Assembly (NCBI RefSeq): GCF_011393025.1
Contig: NZ_JAAOEO010000010.1
Location: forward strand, 124,001-188,000
Direction: 5' to 3'
DNA length: 64,000 bases
From: Neobacillus terrae
Lineage (GTDB): Bacteria > Bacillota > Bacilli > Bacillales > Cytobacillaceae
The notes beneath the pieces are model-generated. The model saw only the letters and a list, made by a program, of their open reading frames with translations. It was not told the DNA's origin and ran no database searches. The translations under genes were made by a program, and so were the position numbers. The first letter of the stretch is position 1; the number at the start of each line of letters is the position of its first letter. Positions 52,662 to 62,140 of this stretch are shown one piece after another.

Positions 52662-53354
52662 TTACTTGGGAGTGTACCGAGTAATAATTTGATCAATCGA
52701 TAATGAGTGATTTAATTTTTTTGTGAAGTCAATGTCTTTTACAATGGATGGGATGTGTTCATTGGCAAGTTGTTTTGCGCGGGTTGCATCTCGTTGATAG
52801 ATGGCATCATACAAGTCACGATGCTCATGATTGGAATCTGTAGTATTGGATTCTGAAACGTCATAGAAGGTGAGAATGATATGCGTTAAGGAGAGAATCT
52901 CCTGCAAATATTGTATGAGGTAGGGATTCTTACAAGCCTCAATCACTGCGAAATGAAATGAATGAATGGCCTGAAGAGCTAGGTGAGGTTGATTTTGCTT
53001 ATAATATTGTTCCTCTTTATCTAAGAAAAAGTTCATACTTTCTAGATCAGATGAACTTGCATTAAGTGCTGCCAGATAAGTAGCTTCTGGTTCCAACATC
53101 TGTCGTACAAAAAAGATTTGCTCCGCTTCTTCAGGGGTTGGGCAATAAACAAAAGCTCCCCGGTTGGGAATAATTCGAACCAAAGATTCATACTTCAGTC
53201 GGGAAAGCACCGCCCGAATCGGGGTTCGACTCACACCAAACCCTTCTGCAAGAGATGACTCCACTAATTGTGTTCCCGGCGGAAGCTCTGCATTGAAAAT
53301 GGCGTTTCGTAAGATTTGATAAATCTGATGTTCCCCCATTTTTGAATGTGACAA
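52662..53354 (-). CDS. GntR-family (FadR subfamily) transcriptional regulator
   Basis: Encodes 230 aa from TTG 53354 with GGGAGG six bases upstream; the long frame to 53399 has no better site. The winged helix is HQIYQILRNAIFNAELPPGT, LVESSLAEGFGVSRTPIRAV and the wing IIPNRGAFVYCPTPEEAEQI. The all-helical FCD effector domain follows, with its metal-binding pattern (RDLYDAIYQRDATRAKQLAN and HIPSIVKDI). It probably represses the downstream operon until a pathway intermediate binds. Confidence 0.9.
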   Translation of the reverse strand: MSHSKMGEHQIYQILRNAIFNAELPPGTQLVESSLAEGFGVSRTPIRAVLSRLKYESLVRIIPNRGAFVYCPTPEEAEQIFFVRQMLEPEATYLAALNASSSDLESMNFFLDKEEQYYKQNQPHLALQAIHSFHFAVIEACKNPYLIQYLQEILSLTHIILTFYDVSESNTTDSNHEHRDLYDAIYQRDATRAKQLANEHIPSIVKDIDFTKKLNHSLSIDQIITRYTPK

Positions 53355-53429
53355 ACAAGCCCTCCCTTCATTTACTCTATAATGGAAGTGTAAGTGCATT
53401 TTTCCGAAACGTCAATATATTTTTAATAT

Positions 53430-53689
53430 TTAAATAATTATGATTATTTTTTCATTCAATAAAAGGCATGGCACTCCTAAGGGAATCCCCTGCCAGATAT
53501 TAATTACTGTAATCCTATTAAGAAAATGTTCGAATCTCTCTTTTTGCTTCTCAAAATAACAAGGTGATCCAGACTCCATCCCTCTAAAATCCTGGGCACG
53601 TGCCACATGCATGAATTTAGCAATATCTACCCTATAATTACGGTTTGAGAAGCAATTTCAGCAATATGCTTATTTTGGTTAAAGTTCAT
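53430..53689 (-). mobile_element. IS110-family transposase N-terminal fragment, frameshifted
   Basis: ATG 53689 with AAGGAGG. Reads MNFNQNKHIAEIASQTVIIG then a stop; the adjacent frame continues VDIAKFMHVARAQDFRGM, SGSPCYFEKQKERFEHFLNR. This is the start of the DEDD transposase of IS110-family elements (IGVDIAK-type motif with its catalytic Asp). Everything after about 80 residues is missing. No ends recognised. Confidence 0.65.
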
Positions 53690-53966
53690 TTTATAGCCTC
53701 CTTGTATATATGAGTATTGTCCTTTTCTCTCTAGTATTTCAGTATTATCCAAATCTACCAGGAGGTCATTTTTTTTGTTCAATCTCCTTTTTCATTCACT
53801 GCAAATACAGTTACCCCCTCACAATAAAAAGCCGTCCGTTTTTTTGCCACCCGGACCATTCGATATACTATATCAGAATTACTGTAGATAACTAATTCAC
53901 AACTTTTAAAAAATTAGGCCCCTAAGTAAGATATGAATGCAGAACCACTCTTACTAAAACCCTAAG
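53690..53966. other. Intergenic region
   Basis: Nothing with coding support. The left end carries the ribosome binding site of the IS110 fragment. Confidence 0.35.
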
Positions 53967-54164
53967 CCTACAATTGAAAATGATGAAGATGGTTTTGCTA
54001 GATTACTACAATCGATTAAACAATTAAAAACCCTAGAAGGATTTACTTTTACTTTAATAGGCATAGAACCTATAGGACTTTACTGGATTAACCTATCAAA
54101 ATGCTATACGATCAAGATATATATTGAAGCAGTAACTGTTAACAACCCTCCTAAAAAGAATTAG
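53967..54164 (+). mobile_element. Second IS110-family transposase fragment
   Basis: Plus-strand frame PTIENDEDGFARLLQSIKQL, KTLEGFTFTLIGIEPIGLYW, INLSKCYTIKIYIEAVTVNN. The EPIGLYW block matches the EPTGHYW motif of IS110 DEDD transposases. No start codon and an early stop. It is not the continuation of the fragment at 53430-53689, because it is on the other strand and partly overlaps it in the protein. Confidence 0.6.
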
Positions 54165-54346
54165 GAAAAACATTGATAAAAGCTTATCGAAATTTGAACA
54201 ATTATATCTTTTAAGTCTTTTTTTAGGAAGATTAAAACCACAAATTTACAAGGGACTTTGCTTATAATATACGTAGTTATTTAATAGTTTGGTCTGGAAA
54301 ACTAAACTCGTTACTTAATAGCATCCTTTTTTAAACCCTTTGCTTC

Positions 54347-54760
54347 TTAAAAATTCTTTTGATGTTCAAAAAAAGGTTCTTTCCTTCAAATATGTTATTA
54401 GATAAACTGAACATCTTTACCTTTTCAGTAACTTCTTTTCCGCATACTACAAAGGCAGTGATCTTTTTCTCTTTGTTTCTCTCAGGTTCGCTCTTATTGT
54501 TGTTCTTTTTTAATAACGCAATAAGTTTTTCCCTTATATTTGAATCAGTATTATTTATATTTTGTGGCTTTTAAAAAACTGTTGAAGATCATCATTAGAA
54601 AAAAATGGTGTCTGGTTTCTGGTTTTGCAGATTGATTTTTTTATTTAGAAATTTCTACATCATAAACGATTAACTCCTACGATTTAATTTTTCTAAGTTC
54701 AGGATTGGCAAATGTCAGGAATACTTTCTTTTATTATTTCGAATAAAATATATGACTTTT
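54347..54760 (-). pseudogene. Decayed NERD-domain gene, paralogue of 57793-58611
   Basis: Pieces align with the intact NERD protein: TFANPELRKIKS, TAG, ELIVYDVEISK against TVKVEPELRKISSQELIVYDVELTEF; later FVVCGKEVTEKVKMFS against CVVCNSVVSEKVKKYC; and, after a one-base shift, FFEHQKNF against CFEHQKEI. One nonsense codon, at least two further disruptions and no N-terminal nuclease core in this window. Confidence 0.7.
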
Positions 54761-55243
54761 AAGAAATCTTCTAGTCTTTATCTGCTAGCAGAGTAATAGT
54801 TTATTACTATGAATTTGATAGCATTTCACTACTTAATTGGTAGCAATTTGTAAGCTGTTTGATAGAATAGCTATTAGAGGCATTGTAACCATAGAAGATA
54901 AGATCAATTTAAAAATGGCATGCTTAATATCCCATCAGACAATAAGAAAAACAGAGAAATGCGGCCATATAGGAACTGCAGGAAAATCTGAATCAATATA
55001 AGTGCTTTCCTCACAATCAAACCCTAAAGCAGTGTAAAAACCCTTTGACTGCAACAGTAAAGGGTTCCGTTTTAGGTTGCTTTTTTTAAAAAAACGTGCC
55101 GAAATTGCAGTCGTTTGACATCATTATTGGTGTCTAAAAAAGCAAAACACGCCATAGTCATTGACGAGTTTCTTTATTAGGAATCCCTTTCCCTTATTTA
55201 ACTTAAGCTCCCGGTACCTCAATAGCAAATGAATAACAACTCG
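54761..55243. other. Non-coding decayed region
   Basis: No frame is supported. A hairpin AACCCTTTGACT/AGTAAAGGGTT lies near 55037-55070. The stretch probably held the missing 5' part of the NERD remnant. Confidence 0.35.
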
Positions 55244-55591
55244 TTATTTCTCCCAAAGCTCGACAAGTCGACCATCTGGATCTTCAATCCAAATAAACTA
55301 TCCAAATTCACTAATCTCTTTTTTCTTTACAATAGGTACACCAATATGTTCAAGATGCTTAATAGTCTCGTTTAGATTATGTACTTGGAAATTTAACATC
55401 ACTTGTTGTTCTGTTGGAAAATAACTGTCATTCTCGGTAAAGAATGAAAAGATAGTTTCATTTCCTAACTGGGGTTTTATAACAGTTCCATTCCAATTTT
55501 CTATTTCAATCTTCAACACTTCACTGTACCATTTTTTTATAACTTCAAGATTCTTAGTTCTCCAAAATATTCCTCCGAATCCTTTTATCAT
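55244..55591 (-). pseudogene. VOC/glyoxalase-family protein with an in-frame stop
   Basis: Frame MIKGFGGIFWRTKNLEVIKK, WYSEVLKIEIENWNGTVI through KKKEISEFG, then TAG at about 55300, then FIWIEDPDGRLVELWEK and TAA. The last block is the standard end of a VOC domain (metal-ligand Glu in VELW). Without the stop the protein is 115 aa, normal for the family. AAG to TAG is the simplest explanation. Confidence 0.85.
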
Positions 55592-55758
55592 CTTGTCTAA
55601 CTCCTTTCTGTCATCAAATTTTTAGCTGTTTCCTTTTTCAACCATACTGCTTCGTTCGTTTATTAACTTCAACAAAAAAGTGCGTAATCCTTCTTGGATC
55701 AATGCACCCGTTAGCTTCAATATAATTTTTCACAAATTCAAAAAACGAGTTAATTAAT

Positions 55759-57060
55759 TCACTCCTTAAAAGCTATATATTTTTTGTCATTAAAATCTTT
55801 ATACTCTACATTTTCTATTTCACCTGACAATGAATAATGGAAAATGAGTTGCTCATTAACCATTTCTGTTAAAAATATTGCTTTAGAGGAATTGTGACTC
55901 ACAGGTATAAGTTTAAATTTATATAATACACCGTACATCTTTGGTACAGTTAAATATAGTTCACCCTGTTTAATGGAGATGTCTAAAACTGTATTTTTGT
56001 CATTTTCAATTAAATACTTTCCAGTAATACTTTCTATGTTTGTAAAGCTAATTTGCTCAATAGGAAGTGCTAATGATGCATTTTCCTCAAAAATTAGTTT
56101 AGCGATTTCTTTAGTTAAATGCGTAACAGGAGTTACAGCCATATTACTTAGAAAGATAATTGTTACCTGTTCATCAACAAATCTTAGAAAATCGCTAAAG
56201 AACCCACTTATATCTCCCCAATGGTGGACACATTTTTTACCCAATATATCATTTACCATCCACCCACAGGCGTATGAACCAAGATTTGGGGCAAGCATTT
56301 TCTCCATAAGTTCCTTGTTAAGAAGCTGAGATGATTTTAATGCTATGTCCCATAGGAACAGGTCCTCTGTTGTAGAATATAAACCATACGCACCCAAGGG
56401 AAATGATAAGTCTGCATAGGCTGAGTGTATTGGGTTTTCCCAAAAGGAATAACCAGAAGCCAAATTAGAAACTACCTTAATTCCGTCATCACAACCTGTG
56501 TTATACATGCCTAAAGGACGGCATATTTTTTCCTGTATGTAATCCCCATAAGACATATCCGAAACTGTTTCGATAATAGCTGTTAGCAAAGTGTATCCTG
56601 AACTTGAATATTCAAATCTACTTCCTGGTTCGAAGTTCAATGGAAGATTTTTAAACGAATCGATTACCCGATCCAAAGTTGAAGGAAGTCTCATTGATTT
56701 AGACCAAAAGTCTGGAAAACTTGTATAATTAGGAATTCCTGTAGTATTAGTTAAACAATGGTAAATTGTAATTTTTTCACCTTGTGGGTAGTTAGAAAGA
56801 TATTTACCAATGCAATCATGTATATTCAATTTCTTCTCTTCATGTAATTGAAATATAGCAAGAGAAGTAAAAGCCTTGGTAAGGGAACCAATACGGAATT
56901 TAGTATCAGGTTTATTGGGTACCACATGCTCCCAATTAGCCATACCAAACCCTTTGTTTAAAAGAATATTATCTTTATCAGAAACTAATATTGTTCCATT
57001 TAAATAATTATTTCCTTCGTATCTTTCTATCCATCTACCTATCCTTTCTTCTGTTACCAT
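55759..57060 (-). CDS. Serine hydrolase, class C beta-lactamase/penicillin-binding-like fold
   Basis: Encodes 433 aa. Catalytic SxxK is Ser59-Leu-Thr-Lys62 (RIGSLTKAFTSLAIF), the Tyr motif is Tyr151-Ser-Ser (FEYSSSGYTLL), and the third motif is HHWGDISGF. No signal peptide, so it acts in the cytosol or is exported otherwise. The C-terminal 100 residues form an extra beta domain (ITGKYLIENDKNTVLDISIK), as in D-aminopeptidase or esterase-like members. GGGGG precedes ATG 57060. Substrate unknown. Confidence 0.86.
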   Translation of the reverse strand: MVTEERIGRWIERYEGNNYLNGTILVSDKDNILLNKGFGMANWEHVVPNKPDTKFRIGSLTKAFTSLAIFQLHEEKKLNIHDCIGKYLSNYPQGEKITIYHCLTNTTGIPNYTSFPDFWSKSMRLPSTLDRVIDSFKNLPLNFEPGSRFEYSSSGYTLLTAIIETVSDMSYGDYIQEKICRPLGMYNTGCDDGIKVVSNLASGYSFWENPIHSAYADLSFPLGAYGLYSTTEDLFLWDIALKSSQLLNKELMEKMLAPNLGSYACGWMVNDILGKKCVHHWGDISGFFSDFLRFVDEQVTIIFLSNMAVTPVTHLTKEIAKLIFEENASLALPIEQISFTNIESITGKYLIENDKNTVLDISIKQGELYLTVPKMYGVLYKFKLIPVSHNSSKAIFLTEMVNEQLIFHYSLSGEIENVEYKDFNDKKYIAFKE

Positions 57061-57129
57061 GTAAATTCCCCCATAGTTTCCTATAAGAATCTAAATTTTT
57101 ATGTATACGATAATAAATTTATATTACTT

Positions 57130-57609
57130 TCTTTAATTAAACGTTAGCAATAGTTTCGGGTGACAGACCTTTGAGCAACGTTCCTTACTTTCCAAGTACC
57201 TTATAACCTAGCTATCTATTCTAAACTTAGGTGCTTTCTGTAAGCCTGTGAGCTGGATACCGCCATTGTTCACTCCACATCACTCACCCCATCGTAAGGT
57301 GAGACAATAGTTTCCTATTGTTCAAACTATAGACCCATACATTCGGTAGTTCGTCTTTTCTTTTCCACAAGAAAATTCATACCATACTTAGTTTTTCAGC
57401 CATCCGGCATATCCATTGGCATACCTTTTCCTAGAAGAATGGCTTCAGCCGTTGTTCTGCCGACTTCACCTGAGCTCCAGACCTCAAAATTTGTCCATTA
57501 TGACGCATGCAGGAGTATCAATGGGATAGTTTCAAAATACGTGGTTTTATCATTCCTATCCTCGGTTATAAAGTTGGAATTTCAACTGAAATCCCTTGTC
57601 TTTTCGCAC
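57130..57609 (-). mobile_element. Probable 5' fragment of a group II intron
   Basis: No coding capacity, but the minus strand reads like structured RNA. It opens with GTGCG (the group II 5' consensus GUGYG) at 57609 and includes GAGCTCAGGTGAAGTCGGC, GGAAAAGGTATGCC, GGTGAGTGATGTGGAG, CAATGGCGGTATCC and AGCTAGGTTATAAGGTAC, which I recall from bacterial intron domain I regions. No reverse transcriptase frame and no domain V follow, so it is truncated near 57130. Confidence 0.5.
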
Positions 57610-57792
57610 ATACGGCTTATGACAAAACTTGTCGCGCTGCCCCGTTTGTTGAATAAGGATATAATACAATACGGTTCATATAATGAAACATATTCTATCT
57701 GTTTCGATCTTCTTATTTCATTGTTATAAAAACTCTTTAAGTTATCCTATTCCAAAAAATACTTTTTCTTAATTCCACGGTATAGGAAATTA

Positions 57793-58611
57793 CTAAATCT
57801 CCTTTTGATGCTCAAAGCAATAAATCTTTCCATTAAAGATGATTTTCTGTGACTCACAATATTTCTTTACCTTTTCAGAAACTACTGAATTACATACCAC
57901 ACATCTACTATGGCTTGCAGGTTTCTTTTCTATGACCTCTTTTATGGCCCCTATATGAGCGTCTCTTGATTTAATATCAGTTATATTAGCAGCCTGTATA
58001 GCAGAAAAAATGGTTTCCATTTCATTGGTATCCAGTAGTGGCTGTTTATTCTGCAACTTAGTTACAGCCACTTTTCGATTTATGAACTCAGTGAGCTCTA
58101 CATCATATACTATTAATTCTTGAGAGGAGATCTTTCTTAACTCCGGCTCAACCTTAACCGTACACCTCTTTGTGAACGAAACCATATTTACAAAAAGAGG
58201 GTAGTCCTTATTGTCAACATACTTAGATAAAGCCTGAATATGACCAAAGTTCTGTTTCAATGGGTTCAACATCTTGAACTTTCCATTAACTAGCCAATAG
58301 CCTGTGTTTTTCCCGCCGTATATAGTCCCTTGATAATTTTTAGTCTCGATTACAAATATACAATATGGAGTTAAGATAATATGGTCAATTTGAGAGTATC
58401 CCGTTTTTGATTTTTCATTTTTTAACATCAGGTCACTTAAGTGTAAATATTCTTTAGGAAGTTGGTCTAACTGAATATCAATTTTATATTCTCCTAATTC
58501 TCCTTTGCGAACTGCCAAACCTTCCTTCTCCTGAACCTTTTCAATTTTTTCGGATTTTTGTTCTTGACCCATCTTGTCCTTATGTCTGAAAAATCCCCGT
58601 AGTATTTTCAT
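57793..58611 (-). CDS. NERD-domain protein with C-terminal zinc-ribbon-like tail
   Basis: Encodes 272 aa, GAGGGG before ATG 58611. The NERD nuclease-related core covers about residues 35-150: GELGEYKIDIQLDQLPKEY, YSQIDHIILTPYCIFVIETK and NYQGTIYG, with the Asp and ExK of the restriction-endonuclease-like fold. The tail has CVVCNSVVSEKVKKYC and a later Cys-x2-His (YCFEHQ), a likely zinc site. Role unknown; NERD proteins are linked to DNA processing. Its broken copy is 3 kb away. Confidence 0.85.
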   Translation of the reverse strand: MKILRGFFRHKDKMGQEQKSEKIEKVQEKEGLAVRKGELGEYKIDIQLDQLPKEYLHLSDLMLKNEKSKTGYSQIDHIILTPYCIFVIETKNYQGTIYGGKNTGYWLVNGKFKMLNPLKQNFGHIQALSKYVDNKDYPLFVNMVSFTKRCTVKVEPELRKISSQELIVYDVELTEFINRKVAVTKLQNKQPLLDTNEMETIFSAIQAANITDIKSRDAHIGAIKEVIEKKPASHSRCVVCNSVVSEKVKKYCESQKIIFNGKIYCFEHQKEI

Positions 58612-58823
58612 TCCTACCCCTCTTCCAACTAACTGTTATTTCTTATATCGACATTCTCAGTAGTGCTTTAAACAGGGATAGAAAATGGCAAATCTACATC
58701 GCTATTTTTTCATTTGTTCAACTAAGGCTGCCCTTTAACACGATAAGAAAAGCCGGCTATTTAGTAGACGGCTCTTAAACTCTAGCACCCTATGGTTTAA
58801 GTACATATTTTCACAATCAGCTA

Positions 58824-58973
58824 TCAAATATACTTTCCATTTGGTGATTCAATAGGTCCTACAAATAATTCTCCATTTTGAAATTCAAATTGATAAGTAT
58901 ATTTTTTATATATAAAAAGGCAGACGATACAAAGTACTACAAGCAATAGCAACTTATATTTTGATCTAATCAC
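58824..58973 (-). CDS. Short membrane-anchored peptide, possibly truncated DUF5412-like
   Basis: GTG 58973 gives 49 aa: one N-terminal membrane helix (LLLLVVLCIVCLFIY) and a short outside part GELFVGPIESPNGKYI, then TGA. The end resembles the start of the ESPDxKYT region of DUF5412-type proteins, so the gene may be prematurely stopped. Weak ribosome binding site. Confidence 0.35.
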   Translation of the reverse strand: MIRSKYKLLLLVVLCIVCLFIYKKYTYQFEFQNGELFVGPIESPNGKYI

Positions 58974-59100
58974 TGCACCCTGGCCATCTCCCATTTAAGC
59001 TATAAATACATTGCCTGCTGCTAAACTGCCCTTTACTTCAATATTAAAATAGCCTTGCCCTTTATTAAAGCAAAGCCCCCGTTAGCTTAGGTATATTTCT

Positions 59101-60024
59101 TCACAAACTATTACCTTTATCATGAAGAGCACTATTATTATAATGTGACTCCTTCTTTATCACAGGTGCACTTTTTCCAATTATTACGCATATCACAACA
59201 ACAATCGCTAAAACAATCGTAAGCCATGTAACCGATTCTCCTAAGAACAATACAGAAAATCCAATCATTAAAAAGGGCTGTAAATATTGAATCTGTCCAA
59301 CTCTTGCAATCCCTCCCAAAGACATCCCACCGTACCAAGCAACATATGCTAAAAATTGGCTTACAACAGCTAAATAGAACAAACTTATCCAAGCTTCGAT
59401 TGGAGCTTGTAACATATCGACTGATATGCTTAAGCCAACAGGAAAAATAAAAAACGGGGCTCCAATTAATATAGCCCAAGCGATGACTTGCCAACTACCA
59501 AGCTCTTTTGATAGTTTTCCACCTTCTGCATAGCTTAATCCAAGAATTAAGACAGCTACAATTAGTGCAACATCTCCATTTTGTAATTGACCTAAACCTA
59601 AATACACGGCATAAAGAAGCACTGCTATCGAACCAATAATACTCGCAATCCAATAGCGCTTAAAAGGTCGCTCGCCTCCACGCCACAAAGCAAAACCAGC
59701 TGTCGCGAGTTGCAGTAAAGCCAATTCAATTGCGCCATGTGTTACAGGCAGTGATTTCATTGCAAATGTTGTTAATAACGGAAAGGCAAGTACAGCACCA
59801 ACGGTAACAATACCCAAGCTTGTCAATTGTCTTTTATTAGGTAATGATTCTTTTTTTATGATAAAAATGATACTTACGATTATTGCTGCAATAACTGTCC
59901 TACCCATCCCAACAATTGTCTCACCGAAATAAGGGACAGCAATACTTGTGGCTGGTAATGTAAGACTAAAACAAACTATGCCAATAAAGCCGATAAGCAT
60001 TCCTCTTTTTATATTGTTTTCCAT
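59101..60024 (-). CDS. EamA/DMT-superfamily transporter
   Basis: Encodes 307 aa with ten helices in two EamA repeats: GMLIGFIGIVCFSLTLPATS and later YLAVVSQFLAYVAWYGGMSL with QIQYLQPFLMIGFSVLFLGE. GGAGGGGG precedes ATG 60024. Divergent from a MocR-type regulator 147 bases away, a pairing in which the regulator often controls the transporter. Likely exports an amino acid or metabolite. Confidence 0.85.
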   Translation of the reverse strand: MENNIKRGMLIGFIGIVCFSLTLPATSIAVPYFGETIVGMGRTVIAAIIVSIIFIIKKESLPNKRQLTSLGIVTVGAVLAFPLLTTFAMKSLPVTHGAIELALLQLATAGFALWRGGERPFKRYWIASIIGSIAVLLYAVYLGLGQLQNGDVALIVAVLILGLSYAEGGKLSKELGSWQVIAWAILIGAPFFIFPVGLSISVDMLQAPIEAWISLFYLAVVSQFLAYVAWYGGMSLGGIARVGQIQYLQPFLMIGFSVLFLGESVTWLTIVLAIVVVICVIIGKSAPVIKKESHYNNSALHDKGNSL

Positions 60025-60171
60025 TCAAAATCCCCCTCCACAATCATACAAATGTATTTAATCATTGTTAAAAAGAATAAGCTAATTAAACATGATTGTA
60101 ATTGATATCAACTCTTTTTAATACAGTAAAATTCCACATCTGTCATGGGACAGATACTAAGGAGAATCTAT

Positions 60172-61545
60172 ATGACAACAAAATATAGAGGTATTTTAGA
60201 ATGGGTGAAACAGCAAATAGAGGATGAGCAGTTAAAAACAGGTGATAAATTACCTTCTATTCGGCTGCTCGCTGAACAATTTCAATGTAGTAAAAATACG
60301 GTTGTAAAGGCATTAGTTGAATTGGAACAACAACATGTTGTCTATGCTAAACCCAAAAGTGGCTATTACGTCGTTGATTATTACCAAACAGCTAGACCAC
60401 ATGAAAATGATATTGATTTTTTATCTGCTGGTCCGGATAAACGTATCATGCCTTATGAGGACTTTCAGCATTGTATGAACCAGGCAATTGACCATTATAA
60501 AGAACAATTATTTACTTATAGTGAGCAACAGGGACTTTTTTCTTTACGAAAGGAGCTTGCGAAGTATTTACAACAATTACAAGTATTCACGAAACCTGAA
60601 CGACTTGTTATTACTTCTGGCTCACAACAAGCGCTCCACATTCTATCCATCATGCCGTTTCCAAATGGGAAAAAGAATGTATTAATTGAGCAGCCTACTT
60701 ACTTTGGTATGATAGATACCCTACAGTTAAATCAGATTCCAACATTAGGAATTGAATTAACAATGGAGGGTATTGATTTTTAAAGGCTTGAGAACTTATT
60801 TCGAACCAATGATATTAAATTCTTTTACATCATTCCAAGATGTCATAATCCACTTGGGCATCATTATACAAATGAAGAAAAGAAAAAAATCGTTGCTCTT
60901 GCAGACAAATACGATGTATACATTGTTGAGGATGATTTCTTAGCAGAATTAGATTCGGATTTAAAAGCAGACCCATTGTTTGCGTATGAACCTAACGGAA
61001 GAGTCATTTATGTAAAGAGTTTTTCGAAAGTATTTTTGCCAGGGCTACGTATAGCTACTGTTGTACTCCCTGAAAAATTGATTCCCACTTTCGTAAGTTA
61101 TAAATTTAGCACTGATTTCACTTCATCGCCACTTTCACAAGGAGCATTAGAAATCTATTTAAAAAATGGTATGTTTCAATATCATTTAGAAAGCGTAAAA
61201 AAATTGTACGTAAAAAAAATGAAAACATTATTAGAAGCCTGTTCATTGTATTTACCGAACTATGTACAATTTACAAAGCCAAAAAGTGGTTTTTATCTCA
61301 CCATCTTTTTGCCTTCCCATATAGATGTCAATAAATTGATTTACCTATTACATGAAAAACATATTTATGTAGACAACGCTTCTAGAATGTATTTAATTGA
61401 AAACAAACAGCAAGCAATTCGACTAAGCATTTCACAAGTAAATGAAGATAAGATTAATCTCGGTATTCAACTATTAGCAACTTATATAATCGATATGTGT
61501 GAAAAAAAGAAATACAATCCACTCTCGTTTAAATCCTATCATTAA
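60172..61545 (+). pseudogene. MocR-family regulator (GntR helix + aminotransferase fold) with one nonsense codon
   Basis: ATG 60172 follows AAGGAG. N-terminal GntR winged helix (LPSIRLLAEQFQCSKNTVVK), then a class I aminotransferase-like domain: VITSGSQQALHILSIMPF, EQPTYFGMIDTL, HNPLGHHYTNEEKKK, and the PLP Lys in VKSFSKVFLPGLRIA. After GIDF a TAA at 60781 interrupts the frame, which then continues unchanged (RLENLFRTNDIKFFYIIPRC) to 61545. Total about 457 residues, the normal length. A single GAA to TAA type change would explain it. Confidence 0.88.
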
Positions 61546-61867
61546 AGTCAATAAGACATCTTTTTTATCAATGTTTCTAATCTATAAACAAGCTTTATTT
61601 AACAATACAATTGATTTATAAATGTCCTACCAAAATATTAATATTATTTAACTAACAAGAACCTTTGAACAAGACAATTTAAAAGAGTCGATTCCTTAAT
61701 CGTAAAGGAGGAATCGACTTTTTAGGTTGAACTCTGTAGCGGACAAAATTCCGAAATATTGGTGGTATGTCTTAAAGAAGTTGTTCAATTAACCTGCCAC
61801 GTTAGCATAAAAAGGGATTGCCGCTGTTCAGCAATCGCCCTTGTTTTTGTTTAAGAAGTTAAGATCA
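61546..61867. other. Intergenic region with two hairpins
   Basis: No credible gene. AGTCGATTCC/GGAATCGACT at 61686-61719 with TTTTT is a clear plus-strand terminator. A second hairpin (GGATTGC/GCAATC) is at about 61814-61848 with TTGTTTTTG after it. Confidence 0.5.
61686..61724 (+). terminator. Terminator after the MocR gene
   Basis: 10-bp stem AGTCGATTCC/GGAATCGACT with 14-base loop and T5. Confidence 0.78.
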
Positions 61868-62019
61868 TTAAAAATACTTATCCAACCTCATTTGAATTTT
61901 AGGAAGTAGCATAAACTGGTCGTGTTCTCTTTCTTCAATTTCTCTCATACTATACTCAAGTATTTCTTTTGCTTTTTCTTTTTCTCCTGCAAGAAGATAA
62001 AAATCACACACTTTATCAT
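61868..62019 (-). pseudogene. C-terminal remnant of a TPR-type protein
   Basis: Minus frame YDKVCDFYLLAGEKEKAKEI, LEYSMREIEEREHDQFMLLP, KIQMRLDKYF then TAA. The amphipathic repeats with LLAGE and EKAKEIL look like the end of a tetratricopeptide protein (Rap or TPR-regulator type). It has no start. Confidence 0.4.
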
Positions 62020-62140
62020 AAAAAACGATTCATAAACGGAATTTTTCCGGTTATTTTCGTACAGTAAAAATCCATTCCGTTATAACAGGACCTAAACAAA
62101 TAGGACAACAATTTATCCGCTGTTGTCCCATCCAGCCACA

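Noticed and set aside
53430..53612. Functional 60-aa protein
   Set aside because: It is the frameshifted N-terminal piece of an IS110-type transposase.
57439..57729. 96-aa plus-strand frame
   Set aside because: Runs across the probable intron fragment and lacks a ribosome binding site or family motifs.
57793..58611. NERD protein as core of a new defence system
   Set aside because: No helicase, methylase or nuclease partner gene in an operon with it; only decayed neighbours.
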